A stretch of DNA of 64,000 nucleotides. It comes from Mugil cephalus. Taxonomy: Eukaryota; Chordata; Actinopteri; Mugiliformes; Mugilidae. The notes under the pieces are model-generated. The model did not search any database. It was not told where the DNA came from and saw nothing but the letters and a program-made list of their open reading frames with translations. Of this stretch, positions 10,001 to 22,000 are shown one piece after another (position 1 is the first letter of the stretch; every line of letters begins with the position of its first letter). Location: assembly GCF_022458985.1 (NCBI RefSeq), contig NC_061782.1, forward strand, positions 17,129,672-17,193,671. The letters are read 5' to 3'. Both the position numbers and the translations under genes were made by a program.

Positions 10001-13000
10001 AATAATCTCCACAACAGCATCTGTTTGAATCATTTATTCATTATCTTATATTGTGCCACAAGTTCAACACATGTTCAGGTGTTACACATGGCTCAATATG
10101 ACATTCCCTCCCCCCCACAGCATTTGGTCATAAAGGGTAAAATGCTCTTTAAAATAAACCGTCTCTCATCAGCTGATGCATTATTGAAAGATTTCAGATG
10201 TCTTTCAGTCATGGCTCCTGGTTCCGCTACACTGGAACATGGTTTTGACTCATGCCTGCCATTGCAGTAAAGCAATAAGACACGGAAACCTGCGCGACCG
10301 TAGAAACGCCAAACTGTGACAAGCATCACAGTGTGTCGGCTGTCATGTCGTGTAACCTTCCTAATGCTGCCCTGGGCTTCTGACATTCATACTAAAAGCT
10401 GGTGTGGCTCATAAGTTAAAAAAAAACAAAAAAAACACAAGGAATTATTGTTTGTGAAGTTAGTACATATTTAATATAACTTTATGGATGTTTTCTCTTT
10501 TACTGTTTGGCCTTTTCTTTTGAAATGACACTTTATGTAAGTGTATGTTTATGTAAGCAAGAAACACTTTGTATGCATCCCACACTCATTTGAAACTTCT
10601 CGACAAAGTCAAATTTTATAGTGTCCTGTGTGAGTATCAAAATAGAAACCTTTTGTTCAGCAAAGTCAATCAATTTGAAGGCCCTGTAGCAACGTTTAAA
10701 AACTGGGAGTGAGCAAGTGACAATTGTGTCTGTGTATTAACACATGTGGGACTCTCTGTCTGTCAATCAGCACAATTTCCTGTCATAATATGTCACTCTT
10801 TTTTCGCCTTTCTTTCCTGAACCAGGCCCTGCTCAGAAGATGCCGGAGACTGCCACAGCCTTGGACTTCTTCCAGCTCTTCGTGCCGGACAACTGCATCC
10901 AAAACATGGTCACACAGACTAACATGTACGCCAAGAAGTTCCAGGAGCGCTTCGGCTTAGACGAAGGCTGGCGTCCTGTCACAGCCCAGGAGATGAAGGC
11001 ATTCCTGGGCTTTGTCACTTCCACCAGTGTGCACCGCTGTGAGTCAGTGCTCAGCATCTGGAGCTCGGGCTTCTTCAGCAACAGGAGCATCGCCTTGAAG
11101 ATGAGCCAGGCTCGTTTTGAGAAGATCCTCAAGTACTTCCACATTGTGGCTTTCCGGCCGTCGCAAGGAAGCAACCAGGGTCTTTACAAGATCCAGCCCT
11201 TCCTGGATTCGCTGCAGCAGTCGTTCAGCTGCACCTTCAGACCATCTCAGACACAGGTGTGTACAGTATACCAGAATTGCTATGGTTTAAGGTAGTTACC
11301 TTAAACTTCATCTGGGGTGTCATGAAAATTGTCCCACAGATTTTAACAGCACACTTGACATCAAGCACAACTGCACATTCCTAGAAACGTGGGTATTTAG
11401 AGATGACAAACACCAGGCAAACGGGCCAAGAATCATTTTTAGAATTGAATCATGTTTTCAGCCCCAGTGTTGGCAGTGTTGACACTTTTTCACTCTAGGC
11501 AAGGCAAGACAAGGCAGCATTACTTATCTATCACATTTCATACACAGGGCAACAAACAAGAGTTATAATCAATAAGTTATGGTAGGAACATTACAAAGAC
11601 AGAGAGAAAAAAAAATAAAGTAGGGCATAAAGTACGAGTGCAGAATTTCTTTAAAATAATTACAAATCAAAATGCTAAAGTGCATTAAAAGAGCTCACAC
11701 ATAAGCACTTGAAAAGAGAAAAGTTTTCAGCCTGGATTTAAAAACATTCACTCTTGGAGCTGCTTTCACTTCTGTAGGTAGTTTGTTCCATCTGACTGCA
11801 GCATAACAGCTGCTTCACTCTGTTTGCTCTGAACTCTGGGCTCAACTGTCTGACCTGAGTCCATCGATCTCAGGGCGTACAGTTAATGCAGTAGATTAGG
11901 AAGCTCCCAGGTCAACACAGCATCTGGGAAAGCTCCCATTTTTAACAGACTTCAGCTAGTTTTCTGTCGCACTGTACGCATTAGATCCACATTTATGCAA
12001 CTGGGGCAGTGGAGCACCAGCCTTGCTTCTCTATTTTGGGTGGGCTGGACTTTTTTCAACTCGTGCTTTACTTCCTTCTCCAGATAAACAGCAGAACTGC
12101 AGATCTGAAGGGCACAAACAACTGGCCTGCTTCAACTCAAACCAGTCCTTCGGTGTCATTGTTGTACAGAATGTGTTAGCCTCAAACAGCTCAAACAGGA
12201 AATCAAGCACAAAAGCAAAAATCAAGAAGATTAAAACGTGAAATTTGCTCTTGATTGTCCCCATTGTCTCAACCTTCAACCTTTATGAAGACGTTTGTCA
12301 CGAATCATCTCTATATAAAATCTGTTTTATTATTTTTCATATAAGTTACACGTTCTTCTGTAACCATTAAGAAATTACGCTTCATATTCAGATTCCTGTT
12401 AGGAGGAGAGCGCTGGGGGTGGCTAATCATATTCCAGTGGCATGTGTTGTCACCCCTGAAGCCAGTGTCAGGCTTTTAAAAAATTAATGAAGTACTGCGA
12501 AGCGGATGATTCATTTGCTTTTGGTCTTTCTGCAGTGCGAGTGCTGTAACATCATCGTGTAATGAAAGATGCTGTTAGTGCTGGGGTTCATTTGGGAATA
12601 CACTGGCGCATATCTGATTCAACTGTGCCATTTTACCATTGAAATAATTTAAACAGCTGAGTGTATTTGATTACCACGCCATTGATGGTTGGCTGATATA
12701 GAGACTTAAATGTGAAAACGACAAAGGGCAGACTGTAAGACGGTGTGTGTGCATGTGTGCGTGTGTGTGTGCTTGCCGTCAGGAGTGGCGGGGTATATGT
12801 GTATCTAGGCCAGTTTGTTTTATCTGTTCGTTCCCGGTGCCAGAGGCCGACTGTGGGCCCAGATTGGGAGAGTGGCACAGACTGAAACTGTTGCAGACAA
12901 TGGAAAAATTAATCTAACTGACTTTCTGGGAAGCAGAGAAAGAAATTGATGTACTTGTTAAGAGTTTGAGCAGGAAACTCATTATGATTTTAATCATCAG

Positions 13001-16000
13001 TTGCTCTGTTGTTTCCTTAGTTTCCATCCAAGTAGCAAAAATGTCCATTGTGAAAGTTACAAAAGCTGAGGAACAACAAAGCTGCCAATATTTAGATTGA
13101 AATTATATAATTATTTTAAGATTTTTGCCTAAGATTTGATTAATTTCAGAACAACATGTAGTATTTGTGTTCAAATTCAAGATGTTTCTTTGTTTGTGTG
13201 TGTCTTTGACCTGGAATTGCCTGCCTTTTAGCCTTGTCTGTGTGCAGTGTGTCAGTGTGTATGTATCTTAACATGTTAACGCATATTGGCAGCAGTGCTT
13301 CACATTTTCTGATCCGTTGACTGGGCTTTGTATTGATTTGCAAGTGTAAAATCTTTAAGAGCATTTGTCGCAGTCCTCACAGAGCAGCCACTGCAAGACG
13401 GGGAGCGGATGAATGGATCGTCTTGTTTTCTCTCTACAGTACAGGATTAATAAGTCCATGCGAATGATTTACATCAAGCATTCCTGTACAAACGTAACCA
13501 CTTTGTTTTTCAGTGTGGTTGTAAGCCAGGACAAACAGGCTGCAGAGGCTGCTACCGCGTTAATGTGTTGCAGCTGCAAGATGAGATATTTTCTTAAAAG
13601 GCCATTGTGGTTAGGGTGATGTCACCCATCCCTAGGCTAGATAGCTTCATTAATTATCGACTTGTATCATCCATAACTCATTATTTGACTGGGAAATGAC
13701 TTGTTGCTCTTGGTTCTAGAGCAGGACAGAGCTGTTGGTTACCGCTCACGTCAGCTTTAGTCAAATCATGACGGTCTGGGAAGAAGAGGCAGGAAAGAAG
13801 GGAGAGCTGAGGGAAATTTGAAAGACTAATGTTTGTCGTGTGTTTGCACCTCTGTGTGTGCATTTGAATATGTAAATGCTAGCTTATTAAGTACTTGTCT
13901 TAGTCCCGTATGGGAAAATGCATTTTCCGCATCTGATTTGACACATTTAGAGACAGTGACCTCATCTATACCAGGGGAGCAGTTCACCCTCATTTAAAAG
14001 GTTTATATATATTGAAAAAAGGTAAACTGTCTTTTAAAGGATGAATAGCTTTCTGTACAATGTTTCATACATATTTTAGTACAGTTTGGGTAGTTTATTC
14101 TTCAAGTTGTATGTTACCATTTATGTTAATAATGTCACAACTATTTCAGGGATAGTTATTAAAGGAACAAATATCCAAACTTAAAACACTATTATCATGG
14201 GAAGTAACATAAAGCAAATATTTTGAAGTTGAGCTAAGTGCTTTTAGTGCGGTTTTATACTCCTACAGTTACTATAAATGGTGAGTAGTTTAAAGCGTTC
14301 TCTTATCACATCTTTAACCATAAAATTTATGTTTACATTTTTATCAGCAGCACAGCCTCTGTTTTTTGTGATCCATGATAACAAAGGGTATTCTCTCCAC
14401 TGAATATACAGTCTGAAGACACCTCTTTTTCTCAGTGTTTGCCCGAGGACAAAGTTGGAGTCATTTGTTGTCTATTTTTGGGTGCAGCGTTTTGTCTCTT
14501 TTGACCTGAACTTGTTAGTCATAGTCCAGTACCGAACATGGAGGTGATTTCTTAGTAATGTAACACACAAACGCAGAAGTAAAAGACAAAACAACCACTG
14601 GAACAACAGAAAAAATATGAAACTGACAAGGGAGGAGGCGTTTTGCAGAAAGAGCTGCACCTTGAACTGTTTTTTTCTTTCTCATAGTATCGAACACATA
14701 CTTGTGAAGCTCTTCCATCGGCTGCTTTTTCTCTCTAACCGCTAGCTGTAATGTTACACCACCCACAATCTCACTTTTATTCCCCAGTAACACCTTTTGT
14801 GTTTTTGTGGCATAATTATATAAAACAGAGAAAATGAATGTGTACAGTAACTTTGCCCGTGTGTTTCCAGGTTCTTCACGAGCCCTTAATAGATGAGGAT
14901 CCCGTGTTTATCACCACCTGCACAGAAAGAGAATTGAGGAAGAGGAAGAAGAGGAAGTTCAGCCTCTGGGTTCGACAATGCACGTCAACCGGATTCATCT
15001 GCCAGGTACACAACGCACACAATGGAGACAAAGCGGCAGATGGGGAAACTCACAATCACAACTGTTTCAGGTCTAATTTGAATTCAAAAAGAAGAAGAAA
15101 TGACAGAGCAATACACCGTGTCTGCTTTGGTTCTGTTTAAATTTGCTGCTTTCAAATATTTGACATCGGTCTTCAGTCTACCTGGAGTCAAGCCGAAAAA
15201 GCTTTCACAGAAACATCAAAGCCTTCGAACCACACCAACTTTCCGACCTCACTCTCAGGATGTTGCATCATATTTTTGTATCTAACCAATTCTTTTTTGC
15301 ACACTATATTAAGAAAATCCACATATTTGTCATTGGGGGTGCTTTGTCTGAAGAAAATTGGATTCTTTTTTTTTTGGGGTTTTAAAAATGTACCAAACTT
15401 ATCTTGACTTGAGAAAGTTTTCTTGGTAAAAAAGTATTAGTTGTCTGATATTCTTCAGATGTTTCTTTGCATTGGATTAGCTACTGGCTCAGCGCTATAT
15501 CCGAGCTGTCGCTTCTCAAGCAAGCACAGCCGCGCCTCTGACTAACAACGTTACCCTTTCTGCAACCTTCAGCTCCTACGCTGGTTGGTTATGTAACACT
15601 GAGGCCCAGTGCTGCAGCATCACTGATACCCCTATCCAACTCTCTCCATCATAGAGGTCACTATACTGGATAAAGAAATGTATACACACACATGTGTTTA
15701 CACATAATGGTCTGCAACGTTCTTCCTGCAGACTGAAAGCTATTTTTGATTTATCACGGTGGGAATCTTGTGCAGGTTTTATCTTCAGCCACCCACACCG
15801 CACAGCACGCAGGCTCACACCAACACATGCACGAGTAATTGTGTACTTGACAGAACATAATGCATTTATCCTCTATAGTCATGGTTTTATTTGTTTGAAG
15901 TTGAAGGAATCTGTCTCGTTATTCAAAAATACCGACAGACAAACCTTAATCTTATTCTAGCAACTCAACCACTAACCCAGAACTGGGAACTCATAAAATG

Positions 16001-19000
16001 TCCACTTTCTTGGGGTCTTTGTCAGTAAATGGAGCAAGTTCATTAGGCTGACGTGCTCCGGCTCGTAGCTCATAGCCTTCATCAGGTTCCTCCCTGACCC
16101 TGATCCGGATGAAGTTTCACTTCATCCGGATCAGGATCAACTCCGTCTAATAAAGTTGGTCCATGCACCACAAGTGCTGCTGCAGTCTTGACTTTCCCTT
16201 GCACAAAAAAATCACGAAACCTCCTGAACTCCTCACTCACCCAGTGATCCCATATAGATAACATGTGGCGAACATACAGGTGTTGACAACCAGGTGTTGA
16301 CAAACAGAAACAAAAACCTTGAAAGCCTCTTTGCGTTTGAGAGTGAGCTGCACAACCATAGACTCAACCAGCCAGGAATAATAATGCAACACTCTAAATA
16401 AATGGATTTTTATTGCACAGAGCCTATAAATAGACTGATGTCAGACGTAGGACTACGTACTCTGTAGGAGAAGTGTTTCCTTTGTTATCCTGGATGAAGG
16501 CCAGAATAGCATTAGTGGAGATTGGAACCCAATCAGAAAGTTAATTTAGATTTCTTTTTCCTCAAGTTAAATATATGTAAATTAAAGTGATCTGTTGACC
16601 ATTCATATTTTTTCTTGTAATCCTGGATCTTCTGTGTGAAACAGCGTGTAAAGTGCAAGGGGCGTCACGGAGTCTGTCATTTAAAGCCGTGTTCCATTAT
16701 CCCATCCATTTAACAAATGAGCATTAGCACTCACGGTGACTGCAGCCATTTAGCCGTCACTCAATCTTTACCAGTCCTCTGTACAATGACGTGTGTCTCC
16801 ATTGAGATCTTCTCTGTCCAAATGAATTGTGTCGAGGGAGCGAAAGGAAAAAAAAAAAAAACGTAAGAAATAAAATGAGTTAATGGAGCGAATCAATGAG
16901 ATTCCATTAGCCAGTGTACCACACAAGGATACACAAACAACCACACACATACAGATGCATGGATCTGACCACTTAGTCTAATAGTGTAACGTAGATGCTG
17001 GCTAATCAGGCTAATGCCATTCAGCTCGTGAACAGCAGCGGAAAGTGCAAAAGGGACACAGGACTGTTTGTGAGTGAACATTTTTGTTTGTGCATAATTG
17101 ATAATGGCTTTGTTTGGAAGCAGGGCGCTGCTTCATGTCTCCACTGAGGCTTGCATCTCTGCATCAGGCACTACACAGCTCAGCCCGCCTTGATGCTGAG
17201 CAACAACTCCCTCTCAACAACTAACTACTGGCCACGTTGTCTGGACGTTTGCTGTGAATATTCATGGTCCCAGTTTTTAGACCCATATATTTCAGGATTT
17301 TAGAAAAATCCTCAAAGCGTATCGGACACATTCAGTTTCTCCAGATGAGGATTTTTTTTAATTTTAGACACCTTGTGGGTTGTTTTCTTGCACCAACATC
17401 AACCCAAAGAGTCCCTGATGGGTGTCAAACGAAGGCTTTTCAGCCGTCAACGTTTTAAAGATAAACTGAGCTACTCTAATTTTGCACCACCGCACTAATC
17501 TATTGCTGTAAATAACAAGGACTTGTACAAAACGGGCAGGCTTTGAAATAAAGAGGTGATTCCATGAACTTTTCTCAAACAACACCCCAAATTAAGAAAG
17601 CAGCGTAGCCCCAATGGAGGCAAATTTTAGCTAACGGCATCCTTGGGCCGTCAAATCTTTACCTACTGTGTCAAAATGGCCGCATAATGAGAGGCATGCT
17701 GGGTCAAATTGACACCAGATTATTTATTTAAAGCAGATATTGAAATGAGCTGCTCCTCCAGTCTGCATATTGCATATACACATTCATGAGCCCAAAAAGA
17801 TTTCGGCAAATCCTTTTCTCCAGCGTTTCCTCAGAGCAGCCTCTGAACTTTTAGCCTCCACTGGAAAAAAAGAATATACATATGTATAGAATTTTTCTGT
17901 AACTGTTTCGAGATAAGCTGCAATAAGGTTAGCTACTTCTTTGTTCCTCCTCTATATTCTATTTATCTACGTGTCCCGTGTTAATCCGCCCACTCTGCAG
18001 ATCTCGGTCCATCTGAAGGAGGGACAGGGCACAGATGGCCTGGCCACCTTGAAGAACAAACCTCAGCTCCACAGCCTCGTGGCCAAGCAGCTCTGCCAGA
18101 ACATCTCCGGCAAGAACACCATAATCTTCACTGGGCCGTCCATCACAAGCCTCGGCCTCTTCTCAGAATTCAGCAAACAAGGTATACAAACAAGTCGGTA
18201 GCAGTGGATAGTCTGTCTCTCTGTCATTCTGTCTAAAAATACATTATATTCTGCTGTTTTCCTCCTGTCTCCTTCTCACATTGTTATCTCTTTTTGAATT
18301 CATTATTTGTTTTTTACTGTTATTTACTTTCCGTGATGCTATGATGATAGCATCTCCGTGCTAAACAGCACAGAGACGATGACATCGGGTTGGAAATACA
18401 CAGCACACTTTTTCATTTGTAATTCGGTTTAATTTTCAGTCTTGAAATCACATTTTCTTCCAATACCAATCTCTTTGTGCACCAAATCAATGTGTTCCAC
18501 AGAGTCAAGTGTTATTTCTTAGCATCCCATTTTCCCAAATGAAAAATCCTTGAAACATCAACAACAATCTAATTATCCTTACGCTTCAAAGCTGACTCTG
18601 TCACTAAATCCTTTTGACTTGTTCACTAAATAACATAGGACACATCATTTAAAAAAAAAAAAAATGGCACTATTTGACCAAGTTATTTGTTTCACTGTTA
18701 CATATGTGACATATTTTATCAGAGTGGGAAGTGATGGTAGAATAATCTCATTTTCTTCTTTGTCAGGGTGAGTCACATTTGATTTCACCATTTCTTATTT
18801 CATAATAACTGCAAATGTGGGCCAAGAACTCATAAAAGGATCACATTGAGCCAATCTGTGAAGGCGACGTACAATCACCTCATCGGGCTCCTTAAAAAAT
18901 CTCATCAACTTGGAAAATAAAAAGATCTTACATTCCCCATTTTATGTAAGCGTTTTTTGCTAAACAGTAACAGAAGAGCAATTTAAAACTCAGAGGAGAG

Positions 19001-22000
19001 CTACAGAGCGCCCAGCAGAAAATAATAGGATGCAATCAATATTTCATCATTCTAATTAGGAAACGCTACCACGAGACGTTTTCCCAAAAACTTCTGAGCG
19101 TGTGAAGGCATTGTCTGACATTGTTCTTTTAAAATTTTATCTTGCTGGTTTAATTAGCTGAGTTAATTACTGTGTATTATTCTGCGCTGCTTAGTGTGAA
19201 CTCACTCACACACATGCGGCATGTACTACACAGATATAAATCATCCTCCAGATTGCGAACATGAACAAATTGGCAGGAGTCAGCCACATGATTGTTATGC
19301 ATCTACTCAGCCTTGTAAGAATTAAAGCAGGAAGTGACGGGTAAACAGGGAAAGGCGATATGTTAGCGAAGAACAGCTTGTTCTGCTTTTCGTCCAAACA
19401 TAAAACACGTGATAATTTTCTTAATTAGTAGATTAGTGTTGTGGTGAGTAATTGTTTTGTCCAATAGAAAATAGTAAATCAAAAAATATTTAAAGGTACA
19501 GTGATGAACATATGTCTCCCCCTTGTGGCAGTGAAAATATTATTTTATACAAACACAAAATCAGTTATTGATTACTGGCTCTACTGTTTCTAATCCTTGC
19601 AGCTTTTCTATTTTTTCATTTCTATTTCATCGCCTTACCACAAAAGTGTTAAGTAATGTTTTCATACTGTGCTGTTAAATATTCCATCTAAAGCAAATAG
19701 GTGCCTATACAGTAAATTTATCTGTGTATGTTCTAGTAGATGTTCCCTGTCTGTACAGCTTCTAACGTGTCTTTCTGTTTGTCTCTGCTTCCTTCTTTAG
19801 ATATTTTCTGCTGTGGTTTGCTGAGCACCAGGAAAAGTGACTGTACAGGCTTACCACAGAGCATGCTGGTCTGTGACTCCACGCCAGCGCAGCGCGGCCA
19901 GTCACGAGTGATGATGAAAGGCACCATGTCACTGATCAGCTGGTACAACAAGGGACACTTCAGGTTCCTCACCAACGCGTATTCCCCAACAAAACAAGGT
20001 GAACAGAAGATAACGTCCTAAAATTCACTCTGCGCAATTATGTGAATGATATTAATGTTTTTTTGTCCCATTTGAATGTAGTAGAAAGTGTTTTAGTACA
20101 TATTCATATAATATACATCCCTGCACTAAATGCATTTATTCCTAACTGCAGCAAAGCACAAAGACTTTAACCTCCTGAGACAATACGTTCTCATACAGGG
20201 GCAATAAGTTTTAGGTTTTATCGCAGCTTATTCTACTTCATTTAATCTCGTCCTCGTTAGTGGACGTTTTAGTCTGCCATCTAGAGGTAGCAAAGGGTCC
20301 ATACATTAGTCGGTGTAAAAACACGACAGTGGATTCATTCTACAGACGTTCACGGGACAAAAGTGGATGAGGTAGAAAACATCACTGAATTTTATGGTTG
20401 AAACTTAATTATTTATTCTTATTAACGTTTCTATTTTTATATGATGCACAAATTTAACAAATTGTACCAATAGCAATGAGCTACAAAGTCGCTAATTAGC
20501 AAGTACTCGTTTGAGGACGTTGAGACTCCATTGTTCTGTCTTTGCTCAGCCATGTTCAGGTATCAACATGAACAGTTTCATATTTTGTCACACATTGGAT
20601 GACATTATTATAATATAAATGTGTCCACAGTGTCCACATATAAACCACTACTTCTTGTTAGAAGATAATGCTTAGTTTTTATACATCTTAGGTTCCTACT
20701 AATCCCAAATACCTGGGAGACATTAAAAACGCATACCAGACAAAAGCTCAGGTCTCAGGAGGTTAAAAAAAAAATAACCCCAATTAACCCCCCAATTAAT
20801 TTGTTTTTCAGTTAAAGTACTGTAATTTTTGCTACCAACAGGCGAAATTGGCACATCATTAAGCGCCGATGTCAGGTAGAATCAATGAGAGCTTCTAATC
20901 CCTGATAATCCATTTCCTGTAGGCGACAGGATCATGATATTCCCCTCCTGTTACACCGTAATCCACTCTCCATTAAACAGTTGTGCTGGGTTTTAAACCT
21001 GCTTGCAGGCTTCATGAGGAGCGTGGATGTGAGGCTCCAAATCAGTTAAACAGTTTTTATTCCAGTATTGATTTTCTTTGCCCTCTGCCTGCATGTGTGT
21101 GTGTGTGAATGTGTGTGTGTGTGTGTGAATGTGTGTGTGTGGGGGTGAGTGTGTAAACGTTTTTCACCGGGATTAAATCCAATCCTATAAATAAACACCT
21201 CTTTTATTTTTATTACCTAGCATTTAAAGTCTCCTTATCCACATGAGTGATGGCAGGGTGCGTGACATTATGTAATTCAGTCGGTAGTATAAATGTCTGC
21301 GTGATGACAAATGGTGAGTCTCAACTCCTTTTCATTGTGCACAGGTTTTAATTTAATTCTTCTTTTCTTAACTTCTTTATTCTCTTTTGTATTTCCACCC
21401 TTCTCCAAAGTAAGACTTCTAAGACTCAGATCTAAAAATCATCCACTGAAGATTCTGGTAATTAGTGACAGCTGTGTAGAAATTTTACATTTCCTAATAA
21501 GCCGCGATGTGTTTTTTGTAGGACTGTAAGTCCAATTGACTGTGACAAAAAAGGTCCATTAAACAGATCTACCCTACAGCAGCCAAATGTCTACGAGAGC
21601 TGGTAACTAAAATGTAAACAGCAGTGAAACAAACATGTGGACAGTCCTCGAAATAAGTCCCCACGGATCTCGTTCTGTCTCCCGCTGTAAGTTTGTTGCC
21701 GTGTGTCTGTGTTTCCTTCAGGTATGATCATTAAGAGGAAGAGTGGGGAGATCCCATGTCCTTTGGCTGTCGAGGCCTTTGCGGCGCACCTGAGCTACAT
21801 CTGCAAATACGACGACAAGTACAGCAAGTACGTGCAACATTTTCAAGGATTCAAGGATTTTTATTTGTCATTCACCACCATACAGAAGCATGAGATGGAA
21901 CGAAATTATGCACTCAGGTCCTGGATTGTTGCCCATAGTAACTATAATATGTAGATACTAAGTAACTACAATATAGATACTAATAAACAGTGAATAAACA

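Larger units (their letters stand above)
4091..10825 (+). other. pgbd5 intron 1 (6.7 kb)
   Basis: No exon is supported here. It contains a fold-back MITE (5020-5182), a hAT-like fossil (5505-6464) and a cluster of TTAAGCTAAC motifs (9133-9798). Open frames at 6376-6774, 8324-8710 and 9887-10270 show no family similarity or splice context and look random. The rest is AT-rich unique sequence. Confidence 0.85.
19999..21721 (+). other. pgbd5 intron 5 (1.7 kb)
   Basis: Contains a TTAA-flanked MITE (20167-20766) and a (GT)n tract (21093-21150). No exon is supported. Confidence 0.85.
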
